Shown piece after piece: positions 1-8,883 of a stretch of DNA of 34,259 nucleotides. The notes below the pieces were generated by a model. It did not search any database and was not told the origin of the DNA. It saw only the letters and a list, made by a program, of their open reading frames with translations. Numbering within the stretch: the first letter of the stretch is position 1; each line of letters opens with the position of its first letter. The stretch is from the NCBI GenBank assembly GCA_003667245.1, contig RCNN01000587.1, positions 1 to 34,259 on the forward strand. The letters run 5' to 3'. The position numbers and the translations under genes are program-made. Source of the stretch: Heterostelium multicystogenum (lineage: Eukaryota; Evosea; Eumycetozoa; Acytosteliales; Acytosteliaceae).

Positions 1-776
1 GGCTTGGCCATGGAGGTGACAAACAGGGTGTCCAGGTTCGGCCCGCCAAAGGTCAGGCTGGTGACCTTTTTCACCGGCATCTGGATGATCCGGTCGACCT
101 GGCCGTCGGGTGTGTAGCGCACCAGTTTTCCGGCATAGACCAGCGCCTGCCACAGGCAGCCTTCGGCATCCACGGTGCAGCCGTCGGCAGCGCCACCGCC
201 GCTGGTATCGACCTTGGCGAAGGTGCGTCGATTGCTCACCGCGCCGCTGGCTGGGTCGTAGTCATAGGCCCAGATCTCGCCGGACCAAGTGTCGCAAAAG
301 TAGAACGTATCGCCCGCCGGGCTCCAGCACGGACCGTTGGACACGATGATGCCTTCGTCCAGGGTGTGCAGGCTCAGGTCCGCGTCGAGGCGGTAGAGTT
401 TGGCGCTGGCGCTGTCTTCGAGGGTGTCCATGGAGCCGAAGACAAAGCGCCCCTGGCGGTCGACCTTGCCGTCGTTGAGGCGGTTGTTGGGTAGTGCGGG
501 TTCCGGGTCGATCACCAGGGCCAGTTCGCCGCTGTTGAGGTCCAGGAGGTGCACGCCGTTTTGCAGGGCGACGATGGCTTGCTCGCCGCTATGGCGCAGG
601 GCCATGGAGCCGATTTTCTGGCCCACATCCCAGGCGCGCAATTCGCGCCCATCCTCGGTGCAGCGCAGGATCCGGCCGTCGGCGCTGTCGATCCAGTACA
701 ACCGTTGTTGTTCGACGTCCCACACCGGGCCTTCGCCCAGGGTGGTCTTCACGTCCACAAGCACTTCGATACGCAT
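1..776 (-). CDS. SMP-30/gluconolactonase/LRE-family lactonase, 3' end outside window
   Basis: The gene is open from ATG at 776 to the window edge (258 codons; the family is usually about 290), so only the C-terminus is missing. It is one of the few genes here without a frameshift. The family folds as a six-bladed beta-propeller that hydrolyses sugar or other lactones with a divalent metal. Likely metal ligands are visible: Glu in GEGPVW near residue 15, Asn in SNGPCWSP near residue 142, and Asp in the DGCTVD segment near residue 198. RLNDGKVD and FGSMD are also typical. A GGGGAT ribosome site precedes the start. It is the last visible gene of an operon with a GntR regulator, SDR and BKACE enzyme, which suggests it opens a lactone intermediate of the same pathway. 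The substrate cannot be read from sequence. Confidence 0.9.
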   Translation of the reverse strand, partial: MRIEVLVDVKTTLGEGPVWDVEQQRLYWIDSADGRILRCTEDGRELRAWDVGQKIGSMALRHSGEQAIVALQNGVHLLDLNSGELALVIDPEPALPNNRLNDGKVDRQGRFVFGSMDTLEDSASAKLYRLDADLSLHTLDEGIIVSNGPCWSPAGDTFYFCDTWSGEIWAYDYDPASGAVSNRRTFAKVDTSGGGAADGCTVDAEGCLWQALVYAGKLVRYTPDGQVDRIIQMPVKKVTSLTFGGPNLDTLFVTSMAK

Positions 777-846
777 GGTGTTATCCCCTTTTTTTGTTGT
801 TGTGCGGGATGGGCATGGCCGCGCCGTGACGCGGCCGGTTTATCAC

Positions 847-1781
847 TTAAAAATTGACCTGGTCACGCCCCTTGAGCCCGAGGATTTCCCGCGCTTCATC
901 CGGCGTGGCGACCTGATGGCCGAGGGCTTCGATCACTGTGCGAATGCGCCGTACCTGGTCGGCGTTGGACGCGGCCAGTTTGCCCGGGCCATCCCACAGC
1001 GAATCCTCCAGGCCGACCCGGGCGTTGCTGCCCATGGACAGGCCCATGGTGGCCAGCGGAATTTGCCCACGGCCGGCGCCGAGGATCGACCACACGTAGT
1101 CGTCGCCAAAACAGGCGGTCGGCGGTGCGGCGCATATGGGCCAGGTCTTCCGGGTGGCCGCCGATGCCGCCACGCAAACCGAATACCGACTGGATAAACA
1201 ACGGTGGTTTCAGCAGGCCGCGCTCCAGGAAATGGGCGGCGGTTGTACAGGTGGCCGATGTCGTAGCACTCGATTTCAAAACGGGTGCGGTTCTCGGCGC
1301 AGGAATTGAGGATGTGGGTAATGTCGCGGAAGGTATTGCGAAAGATCCGGTCGTCGCTTTCTTCCAGGTACGGACGCTCCCAGTCATGCTTGAACTCGGT
1401 GAAGCGGTTGAGCATTTCGTACAGGCCGAAGTTCATCGAGCCCATGTTCAGCGAGGCCAGTTCCGGCTTGAACTGCATCACCGGTTGCAGACGTTCTTCG
1501 ACGCCCATGGTCGGTGCGCCGCCGGTGGTGATATTGATCACCACGTCGCTGGCGGCCTTGATGTGCGGCAGGAATTCGGCGAACAGTGCGGGGTCCTGGC
1601 TGGGACGGCCATCGATGGGATCACGGGCATGCAGGTGGACAATGGCGGCGCCGGCTTCGGCGGCACCGATGGCGGCGTCGGCAATTTCCTGCGCGGTGAT
1701 CGGCAAATGCGGCGACATCGACGGCGTATGGATGGCACCGGTGACGGCGCAGGTGATGATCACAGGACGATTTTTGGACAT
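847..1781 (-). CDS. BKACE (DUF849) beta-keto acid cleavage enzyme, two frameshifts
   Basis: This is a Zn-dependent enzyme of the 3-keto-5-aminohexanoate cleavage family, which condenses a beta-keto acid with acetyl-CoA to give acetoacetate and a CoA ester. The N-terminus carries the family signature TCAVTGAIHTP, and VHLHARD supplies the two zinc histidines (about residues 49 and 51). VVINITTGG and ECYDIGHLYN follow, then QSVFGLRGGIGGHPEDL and a C-terminus VATPDEAREILGLKG. The three parts lie in three frames: shifts near 1240 (one extra base in a C/G run) and at 1108-1111 (AAAA where three would keep frame). I regard both as sequence errors because the family sequence continues without a gap. 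GGAG precedes ATG 1781. The gene sits 80 bp after an SDR, which could produce its beta-keto substrate. Family is clear; substrate unknown. Confidence 0.9.
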
Positions 1782-1862
1782 GACGATTCTCCGACTTTTA
1801 TTCTTATGAAAAAAATCCCGGGTGTGGCTTGTGTGTTCTTCCTGGCTTAACGCTGACGCGGC

Positions 1863-2651
1863 CTACAGGTACTCGACGTTACCGTCGACACTGATCGCCT
1901 GGCCGGTGACATTGCGGGCGGCAGGCGAGCAGAGAAACAAGGCCATGGCCGCGACGTCTTCGGCGGTGACCATGCGCTTGAGGGAGATCTTGTTCAGGTA
2001 TTCCTGGCGCATCTCGGCTTCCGGCACACCGACCTGTTCGGCACGGGCGCGGATCACGCCGTCCATGCGCGGGCCTTCAACGATGCCGGGCAGCAAGGCG
2101 TTGACGCGGATGTCGCTTTCGCCCAGCTCCGAGGCCAGGGATTTCATCAGGCCGACGATGGCCCATTTGGTCGCCGCATATGGCGTGCGCCAGGCGTAGC
2201 CGAGGCGCCCGGCGACCGAGGCGATATGCAGCAGATGGCCGTGGGACGATTCCTTGAGCATCGGCACCGCGTGGTGGGCAAAGCGGTATTGCGCCGTCAG
2301 GTTGATATTGATCGTGGCTTGCCACTCGGCATCGCTGATGGCGTCGATGCCGCCGGTGGGCCCGGCAATCCGGCGTTGTTGACCAGCACGTCCAGCCCGC
2401 CGAATTGCTCGCGCTGCACCTGGAACACCGCCTCGATCTGCGTGGCATCGCTCACGTCGGCACGGGTGGCGACAGTGCCCGGGTACTTGTCGCGAAACGC
2501 CGCCAGGGCCGGTTTCGCTGACATCACACACATGCACCTTGGCACCCGCCTCCAGATAGGCCGCCGCCAACACTTCACCGATGCCGGCAGCCCCGCCGGA
2601 AATCAACACACGTAACCCAGGATAGGGCTGCAGCCGCTGTAGGACACTCAT
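1863..2651 (-). CDS. Short-chain dehydrogenase/reductase (classical SDR), two compensating frameshifts
   Basis: A classical NAD(P)-dependent SDR of about 262 residues. It shows a Rossmann glycine motif SGGAAGIGE near residue 20, NNAG, an active-site YAATK with upstream Ser in HIASVAG, and the C-terminal consensus VTGQAISVDG. The ORF stays open throughout, but residues about 47-98 are in the wrong frame: an extra base near 2510 and a missing base near 2369 cancel each other. In the alternative frame the expected DVSDATQIEAVF and LDVLVNNAG appear. The start ATG overlaps the stop of the GntR gene as ATGA, so the two are translationally coupled. A role in oxidising a hydroxy acid to the beta-keto acid used by the BKACE gene is inference from the neighbourhood. 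Confidence 0.9.
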   Translation of the reverse strand: MSVLQRLQPYPGLRVLISGGAAGIGEVLAAAYLEAGAKVHVCDVSETGPGGVSRQVPGHCRHPCRRERCHADRGGVPGAARAIRRAGRAGQQRRIAGPTGGIDAISDAEWQATININLTAQYRFAHHAVPMLKESSHGHLLHIASVAGRLGYAWRTPYAATKWAIVGLMKSLASELGESDIRVNALLPGIVEGPRMDGVIRARAEQVGVPEAEMRQEYLNKISLKRMVTAEDVAAMALFLCSPAARNVTGQAISVDGNVEYL

Positions 2652-3371
2652 GCACGTTTACCTCCTGAAACAGACGACCGCGAACGGTCGTTCTTGACGA
2701 GCAGGCGCGCCAGGGAATCGGCGGCCTGCATGATGTCATCGGTCACGGCCGCGCGGGCACCGGCGCCATCGCGGGGCGCCAGGGCTTCGACGATGCGCGT
2801 ATGCGCCTCCATCGAGCGTTGCAAGTGAGCTTTATCGGGGGCGACCAGGGCAAAACACGGGCCCATGTGCAGCCAGAAGTTTTCCACGGCGGCCATGGTC
2901 AATTCGGCCTGGGCGACGGCATAGATCCGACGGTGAAAGGCGAAGTTGGTCCACAGGTAGCGGGAAACGTCGACTTCGTCGGCGGCCTGTTGCATCTGTT
3001 GGCAGAGGTCGGAGATTTCGTCGAGGTCGGCTTTTTCCAGGAGCAATACGGCCTTTTCTGCCAGCAAACCTTCCAGGGCGACCCGCGCATCGCGGATTTC
3101 CCGCAGGCGTTCGACCGTCATCATGCGTACCCGCAGACGAGAGGTTTCGGTGACTTCAAAGGCGTTTTCGGCGCTGAGGCGCTGGAGGGCTTCGCGTACC
3201 GGCATGGGGCTGGAGCCGAGGGCTTCGGCGAGGCCGCGGATGGTGAGTTTCTGGCCGGGCTGGAAACGACCACTCATCAAGGCTTCGCGGAATCTGGCGA
3301 TAGACCTGGTCTTGCAAGGTATCGCGGGACACCTGGCGCAAGGTCGGAAGGAGAAGCGGGCCATCTGTCAT
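2648..3371 (-). CDS. GntR/FadR-family transcriptional regulator with FCD domain, one frameshift
   Basis: The N-terminal winged helix (LTIRGLAEALGSSPMPVREAL) is followed by an all-helical FCD effector domain with the metal-site-type pattern WTNFAFHRRIY. The natural start is ATG 3371, giving MTDGPLLLPTLRQVSRDTL; a one-base insertion near 3290 (in CGCGGAATC) puts the start and the body in different frames. Length is about 240 residues, normal for the FadR subfamily. It is the first gene of the operon with the SDR (4-bp ATGA overlap), BKACE and SMP-30 genes, so it is the likely local, ligand-responsive repressor. A palindrome overlapping its own promoter supports autoregulation. Confidence 0.9.
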
Positions 3372-3406
3372 GAGTCAAAAACCTGTGTTGTCGTTCTTAT
3401 GGCTCC

Positions 3407-3435
3407 AATATGTGATCACAAATCAAATATGTCAA
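3407..3435 (-). promoter_or_regulatory. Sigma70-like promoter with embedded palindromic operator candidate
   Basis: On the minus strand TTGACA (3435-3430) is separated by exactly 17 bp from CATATT (3412-3407), a good sigma70 pair about 36 bp upstream of the GntR start. The perfect 10-bp palindrome TGTGATCACA (3411-3420) lies across the end of the spacer and the -10 element. That is where a repressor operator would block polymerase. Assigning it to the downstream GntR protein is inference. Confidence 0.5.
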
Positions 3436-3506
3436 ATGGTTTCCCGTTGACGGTATGCACGACGCTGACTCTAATGAGCCCTTTCTCCAGCAAGGACCGC
3501 TGAACC

Positions 3507-3896
3507 ATGAAATTTGCCTACACCATCGTCTACGTCCCGGACGTCGCTGCATCCCTGCAATTCTTCGAAAAAGCCTTCGGCTTCAGTCGCCGTTTCCTGC
3601 ATGAATCGGGGGCCTATGGCGAGTTGGATACCGGTGATACCACCCTCTCTTTTGCAGCGCATGAGTTGGGCGAGATGAACTTCAAGGGCGGGCATGTGGA
3701 GGCGCATGCTTCACAGCAACCGCTGGGGATGGAGTTGGGGTTTGTTACCGAGGATGTGTCAAAGGCTCATGCCAGAGCGCTGGCCGAGGGTGCGACAGAA
3801 CTTGCTGCGCCGAGCACCAAGCCTTGGGGGCAGGTGGTGTCGTATGTGCGGTGCCCGGATGGGACGCTGGTGGAGTTGTGTACGCCGATTCAGTGA
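3507..3896 (+). CDS. VOC-family (glyoxalase/bleomycin-resistance-like) protein
   Basis: An intact 129-residue vicinal-oxygen-chelate protein with the usual two beta-alpha-beta-beta-beta units. The first starts YTIVYVPDVAASLQFFEKAFGF, the second GMELGFVTEDVSKAHARALAEGA, ending in the typical CPDGTLVELCTP. The VOC fold normally binds a metal with paired His/Glu residues; the final Glu in LVELC is in the expected place, while the N-terminal metal His is not obvious (Tyr-Thr-Ile at that position). It may therefore be a non-glyoxalase member, such as a binding or resistance protein. It is divergent from the GntR operon and followed by a REP element. Confidence 0.9.
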   Translation: MKFAYTIVYVPDVAASLQFFEKAFGFSRRFLHESGAYGELDTGDTTLSFAAHELGEMNFKGGHVEAHASQQPLGMELGFVTEDVSKAHARALAEGATELAAPSTKPWGQVVSYVRCPDGTLVELCTPIQ

Positions 3897-3903
3897 ATCG
3901 TAC

Positions 3904-4050
3904 TGTGGCGAGGGAGCTTGCTCCCGCTGGACCGGGCTGGCGCTCCAGTGCGAAGCGCTCCCAAAAATCTTGGGGCCGCTTCGCAGCCCAGCGGGAGCAA
4001 GCTCCCTCGCCACAGCAAGCTCTCTCGGCACAGCAAGCTCCCTCGCCACA
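3904..4050. repeat. REP/BIME palindromic cluster with a three-fold 18-bp tail repeat
   Basis: Two inverted copies of the Pseudomonas REP core (TGTGGCGAGGGAGCTTGCTC and its complement) flank a second complementary pair around GCGAAGCG/CGCTTCGC, with a central CCAAAAATCTTGG. The right arm is extended: the 18-bp unit beginning AGCAAGCTC occurs three times in tandem at 3996-4013, 4014-4031 and 4032-4049. The middle copy differs at two bases. The element fills the gap between a plus-strand and a minus-strand gene, so it can also act as a transcription stop. Confidence 0.85.
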
Positions 4051-4064
4051 ATGAAATGCCTGCA

Positions 4065-4211
4065 TCAGGGCTTGAGCGGTCGCTCCTGGTCACGCTCGGA
4101 CAGCTCGGTGCCATCGTCCGGATGCTTCCAGGTCTGCGGCTTTTCTTCCTCGCGAAGCTTCCTCGCCCGCTCCTGCTCCAACTCTTCGCGCTGCTTCTGT
4201 TCGTTGCTCAT
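4065..4211 (-). CDS. Small highly charged protein, 48 residues, unknown function
   Basis: The reading frame runs on upstream to 4298, but the start at 4211 is favoured because a strong GGAGGTGGGT ribosome site sits just before it, and the protein from there is coherent: MSNEQKQREELEQERARKL followed by REEEKPQTWKHPDDGTEL. The first half is almost entirely Glu, Gln, Arg and Lys and would form a single amphipathic or coiled helix; the second half has a Trp and Pro. There is no signal peptide or membrane segment. I do not recognise a described function. It stands alone between the REP cluster and the transporter gene, on the opposite strand to both flanking genes. Confidence 0.65.
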   Translation of the reverse strand: MSNEQKQREELEQERARKLREEEKPQTWKHPDDGTELSERDQERPLKP

Positions 4212-4409
4212 ACCCACCTCCCATCCGTAAGAATTGGACACACTGGGCAAGCATAGATGAGGGAGCGGTTTTGTGTGCATCCAGCAATTGATAACCATGA
4301 CGCATCAATACATGTAAACAACTCACTTATCATTTCCAAATGTGTCAGCCACTATCCGCGGTCTTAAGCGAAACAAGCACTTTAAAAAGAACGCTGGAGA
4401 CACAAGAAA

Positions 4410-5702
4410 ATGCAAAACCCTTCACGGCCTGACTCTGCCCGCTCCAAAGTCGGCGCGGTCTTTCGCGTCACCTCCGGCAACTTTCTCGAACAGTTCGACT
4501 TCTTTCTGTTCGGTTTCTATGCCACCTATATCGCCGCCGCCTTCTTCCCTGCCGCTAATGAATTTGCGTCATTAATGATGACCTTCGCCGTGTTCGGCGC
4601 GGGCTTTTTGATGCGTCCGCTGGGGGCTATCATCCTCGGCGCGTACATCGATGATGTGGGCCGTCGCAAAGGCTTGATCGTGACCCTGGCGATCATGGCC
4701 AGTGGCACCCTGCTGATCGTGCTGGTGCCCGGCTATCACACCATTGGTTTGTGGGCACCGCTGCTGGTGCTGATGGGCCGGCTGTTGCAAGGTTTCTCGG
4801 CCGGTGCCGAACTGGGCGGCGTGTCGGTGTACCTGGCCGAAATGGCCACCCCGGGCCGCAAGGGTTTCTATACCAGTTGGCAATCGGGTAGCCAGCAGAT
4901 CTCCATCGTGGTCGCGGCCGCCCTGGGTTATGGCCTGAACAGTGGATGGAACCAGCCGTGGTTGCCGATTGGGGCTGGCGCATTCCGTTCGCCATCGGCT
5001 GCGTGATCATCCCGTTCATCTTCGTCCTGCGCCGCAACCTGCAGGAAACCGAAGAGTTCGCCAACCGCAAGCATCGCCCGACCATGCGCGAAGTGCTGGC
5101 CACCCTGGTGAAGAACTGGACCATCGTGATCGGCGGCATGATGATGGTGGCGATGACCACCACGGCCTTCTACCTGATCACCGTGTACGCACCCACCTTC
5201 GGCAAAACCGTACTCAACCTGACCACCGCCGACGCCCTGCTGGTGACCCTGCTGGTGGCCGTGTCGAACTTCATCTGGCTGCCCATCGGTGGCACCCTCA
5301 GTGACCGTTTTTGGCCGCAAGCCGGTGCTGATCGCCATGACTGCTTTGACCGTGCTGACCGCTTACCCGGCACTTTCATACGTGGTCAATGCGCCAAGCT
5401 TCGCGCACATGCTGGAAACCCTGCTGTGGTTCTCCTTCCTCTACGGCATGTACAACGGTGCCATGATCCCGGCCCTGACCGAGATCATGCCGGTGGAAGT
5501 GCGTGTGGCCGGCTTCTCCCTGGCCTATAGCCTGGCGACCGCGATCTTCGGCGGTTTTACCCCGGCGATTTCCACCTGGTTTATCCATGAGACAGGCGAC
5601 AAGGCATCGCCCGCCTACTGGCTGATGTTCGCCGCGCTGTGCGCCCTGTGCGCGACGTTCGCGCTGTATCGCCGCGCCAGCGCCCGTCTGCAAGTTGCCT
5701 GA
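4410..5702 (+). CDS. MFS transporter of the citrate/tricarballylate (MHS) type, two frameshifts
   Basis: About 430 residues with twelve predicted membrane helices. The opening [18 protein letters not shown] is typical of the metabolite:H+ symporter group that carries citrate, tricarballylate and similar di- or tricarboxylates. The loop 2-3 motif is [25 protein letters not shown] marks helix 4, and LSDRFGRKP is the second-half copy of motif A. The protein is split over three frames by a missing base near 4945 and an extra T in the run at 5308-5312. Sequence either side joins without loss, so I treat it as one functional gene. GGAG lies 10 bp before the ATG. It is followed after 12 bp by a periplasmic protein gene, with a convergent LysR gene behind. 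Confidence 0.88.
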
Positions 5703-5714
5703 GGAGCCGCACTG

Positions 5715-6472
5715 ATGAACCCCATGCTGAAAACACTGGCGCACTGGCGATCGGTTCCCTGGCGATGGTCGCCCACGCCGAAGAGCTGAAAGTCATGACC
5801 TCCGGCGGCTTCACCGCTGCCTACAAGGTGCTGGGTGCGCAATACGCCACCCAGAGCGGCGACACCCTCGACACCATCCTCGGCCGTCGATGGGCAAGGC
5901 GCCGGAAGCGATTCCCAACCGCCTGGCCCGTGGCGAACACGCCGACGTGGTGATCATGGTCGGCTACGCATTGGATGAGCTGATCAAGCAAGGCAAGGTC
6001 GACAAGGCGTCCCCGCGTTGAACTGGCGGACTCGCGCATCGGCCTGGTGGTCAGGGAAGGCGCGGCCAAGCCCTCGATTGCCACCGATGCCGAACTGAAG
6101 ACGGTACTGACCAACGCCAAATCCGTCGCGTACTCGGACAGCGCCAGCGGCGTCTACGTCGAAAAGGAACTGTTCAAGAAGCTCGGCATGCCGTCCAAGG
6201 GCACCATGATCGAACGCATCCCGGTGGCCTCACAGGTGGCCAAGGGTGATTACGAAGTGGGCTTGCAACAGGTGTCCGAACTGCTGCCGATTCCAGGCGT
6301 GACCTACGTCGGAAAGATCCCCGAAGACGTGCAGTCCGTCACCCGTTTTGCCGCGGGCATTCCGGTAAATGCGCAGCACCCGGCGCAGGCGAAAAAGCTC
6401 CTGCAATTCCTCGCCTCGCCCCAGGCGCAACCGGTGGTGCAATCCACCGGCCTGGATTCGGTCTCACACTGA
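5715..6472 (+). CDS. Periplasmic ModA-like binding-protein-fold protein; aconitate isomerase candidate
   Basis: About 252 residues with a signal peptide (LAIGSLAMVAHA, cleavage after AHA) and a class II binding-protein fold resembling ModA: ELKVMTSGGFTAAYKVL, then GKAPEAIPNRLARGEHADVV, then SVAYSDSASGVYVEKELFKKLG and a C-terminal FLASPQAQPVV. Three frameshifts are present: near 5740 in the signal peptide, near 5884 (one base missing), and at the C-run 6011-6014 (one extra). There are no ABC permease genes beside it. Bacterial aconitate isomerase is, to my knowledge, a periplasmic protein of this fold and size, and the coupled tricarboxylate-type transporter fits a role in trans-aconitate use. 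That specific assignment is inference; a plain solute-binding role remains possible. Confidence 0.72.
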
Positions 6473-7379
6473 CCGGAACGGCATCTCCCGCGTCAACCGC
6501 TCCAGTTCCAGTGCCGCCGGCGTCAACGTACGCCCGCGGCGCTTGATCAACCCCACGTTGCGCACCACCTCCGGCTCCACCAGCGGCACGCTCGTCAGAA
6601 TCGGATGTTTCGCCGCCCGGCATCGCAATCGACGGCACCATCGCCACCCCAAGCCCCGCCTCCACCAGCCCGATCATGGTCGTCACGTGATGGGTTTCGC
6701 AGATGCTTGGTTTCTTCACCCGCACGCCGCGCAGGGCCTGGTCCAGCAGGAAGCGGTTGCCTGAGGTCTTGTCCACGGTGATGTAGTCGTGCTCGTACGC
6801 CTCGCCCACGTCACACTGGCGCGGTCCGCCAGCGGGTGCTCCCGGCGACAGGCCAGTACATAACGCTCCTGCAACAGCAGCTCGAACTCCACCCCGTCTG
6901 CCAGGCTGCCGCTGAAACTCACGCCGAAATCCGCCTCGCCACTTTCCACCGCCGCACACACCTCGCCCGCACTCGCGTCCAGGACCCGCAGGCGAATCTT
7001 CGGATAGAGCTTGTGGAATTCGGAGATCACGTGGGGCATGAAGTAGTACGCGGTGGACGGCACACAGGCGATGGTGACATTGGCCCATGCGGGTCGAGGC
7101 GACGTTGCTGATGCCCATCAGGGCGATGTCCAGGTCATCGAGCATGCGCTCGACTTGCGGCAGGAACGCGCGGCCGACCATAGTCAGGCTGACCCGGCGC
7201 GTGGTGCGTTCGAAGAGTTTGACGTCGAGGGCGGATTCGAGCTTCTCGATACGCCGGCTGAGGGCCGGCTGGGAGATACGGATGGCTTCGGCCGCCGCAC
7301 GGAAACTGCCCTTATCTACGACGGCGCGGAAGGCCTGGAGGTCGTTGAGGTCGAAGTTGATGATCACGGGGGCAGCCAT
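6464..7379 (-). CDS. LysR-family transcriptional regulator, three frameshifts
   Basis: About 305 residues. The N-terminal winged helix is clear: FDLNDLQAFRAVVDKGSF followed by RAAAEAIRISQPALSRRIEK and ERTTRRVSLT. The effector domain shows TAYYFMPHVISEFHKLYPKI, SGEADFGVSF, and late VEAGLGVAMVPS. Frame changes occur near 7081, 6812 and 6613. The start at ATG 7379 (MAAPVIINFDL) is chosen because the helix-turn-helix begins at the usual distance; the frame runs further upstream but without family similarity. Its 3' end overlaps that of the convergent periplasmic protein by 9 bp. It probably controls the transporter and periplasmic gene next to it. Confidence 0.88.
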
Positions 7380-7581
7380 TGGTTGAGCAGATGTGGCGGG
7401 CATTATCGTATGGAGGGCTGGCGGGATGCTATTGGCGCGGGCCACAGAATCGGGATCAGCCAATAACCCTACGGAAAATATGCGGTCATACATATCAGCA
7501 GGGAATTTGCGTGGGTTGGAAACGAGACTTCTGAAAAGCGTCAATACTGACAGCTCTTAGGTACCACCTCACAGGTCTAAC

Positions 7582-7875
7582 ATGGGAAAAATAGTTGTCA
7601 GCACAACACTGCTGATTTGTCTTACTGGATGCGTAGGGATCCATCTAGCCCTTCCCGATGATAAAGATGCTCACACCAACACCCGACCACAACCTACCAA
7701 ACGTGAATGGTGCGGAATGACTGTATGGGCTGTAGTTCCACTCCCACTGAAATTGCCTATGTGCAACTCGCCTCCTGCCAAATCCCCGCTGTATGCCTGC
7801 GGTCCCTTTATGTTTCTCGCACCACTCATGCATGGGTATAAAGGAAATTCTTTATGCGGGAAAATTCCTACTTAG
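7582..7875 (+). CDS. Small predicted lipoprotein, 97 residues
   Basis: A short intact gene with a type II signal peptide: basic start MGK, hydrophobic core VVSTTLLICLTG and lipobox LTGC with Cys17 as the lipidated residue. The mature part has several further cysteines, two Gly/Pro-rich hydrophobic stretches (LPLKLPMCNSPPAKSPL and FMFLAPLMHGYKGN) and no recognisable catalytic motif. AGG lies 7 bp before the start. Codon use is less GC-rich than the neighbours, which could mean recent acquisition. I do not recognise a described family; the predicted location is the periplasmic face of a membrane. Confidence 0.7.
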   Translation: MGKIVVSTTLLICLTGCVGIHLALPDDKDAHTNTRPQPTKREWCGMTVWAVVPLPLKLPMCNSPPAKSPLYACGPFMFLAPLMHGYKGNSLCGKIPT

Positions 7876-7955
7876 AGCCTCTTGCAGGATGACGACGACA
7901 ATCAACCGCAGCGGCAATCTTTTCCACTCACGAATACAGACTGGTAACGCAATCA

Positions 7956-8883
7956 ATGGATGAAACAATAAAAAGACTTCCAGCCCTGCGCCTCTCTATC
8001 GAGCGCTTCGAGCGGGGTTGTGGCTCCTGGGTTTGCTCTGCCTTGCAGCTTTGGGCTTCTTCGCCTGGCAAAGCTTCTACCCGGTCAGTGCAGCCGAAGA
8101 CTGGAGTGTTCATGTCGTCCACCGAGACGTAGCAAAGGCCGCATCACTGATGCCGATGCCCGACGGTTCGCTGATGGTGAGCCAGGAATTGAGCGATGGG
8201 CTTGGCAGTATCGTACGCATCTTGCCCGACGGAAAACGCGAGCTGGTTGTAGGAAAACTATCCAAGCCCGATGGCATGGTCGCCACTCAGGGCGGTTGGG
8301 TGTTCAGCCAGGAAGTGGACGGCGCGCCGGTCAGCTTCTCAAGGACGGCGTCGTCACCGAGCTGTTCAGGGGAGAAAGCGTGCAAGGGCTGTGGGACGAC
8401 GGCGAGTACCTGTATGCCATCGAAGACCGCAAGGTCGGGGCGCGGATTCTGCGCTATCACTGGAGCGACAGGACCTTGAGCGTCGTGCGTGACCAACTCA
8501 GCGAAGGCGAGTCGATTGTTCGCTGCACGGATGGGCGCATGCTCTACACAGAAAAGAAGAAGGGCGTGGTGCGAGAGCTGACCATCGACGGTAGCGACCC
8601 GGTGGTACTGAGCCATTTGAACAAACCCACCTTCCTGATGTGCGATGAACGCGGGTTATGGATCAACGAGGATTCAACCCACCGTGCGCGTTTGTTGCTG
8701 ATCGACAAGCACGGGCGCCAGCAGACGATCCTGTCTTTCCTGAAGGCGCCACAGTCGATTGTGCGTACGACGAAGGGAACGTACCTCGTGGCCGAAGGTG
8801 GCCGTGACCGTATCCTGGAACTGGTGCCATCCGTGGCACGAGTAGACCCCGTTACAGCTGAAACCGCGCCACCGCCTCATTGA
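7956..8883 (+). CDS. Membrane-anchored beta-propeller (SMP-30/strictosidine-synthase-like) protein, frameshifted
   Basis: An N-terminal membrane helix ([17 protein letters not shown]) is followed by about 270 residues with propeller blade repeats of the type [75 protein letters not shown] chose ATG 7956 as start because it allows a cytoplasmic tail before the helix, but the tail and the helix are in different frames (shift near 8005) and a second shift lies near 8335. The last codons overlap the 3' end of the convergent chemoreceptor gene by 32 bp. Function is unknown; the periplasmic propeller suggests ligand or lactone binding. Confidence 0.65.

Noticed and set aside
1125..1850. 241-codon open frame on the plus strand
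   Set aside because: Antisense to the BKACE gene, which is supported by clear family motifs.
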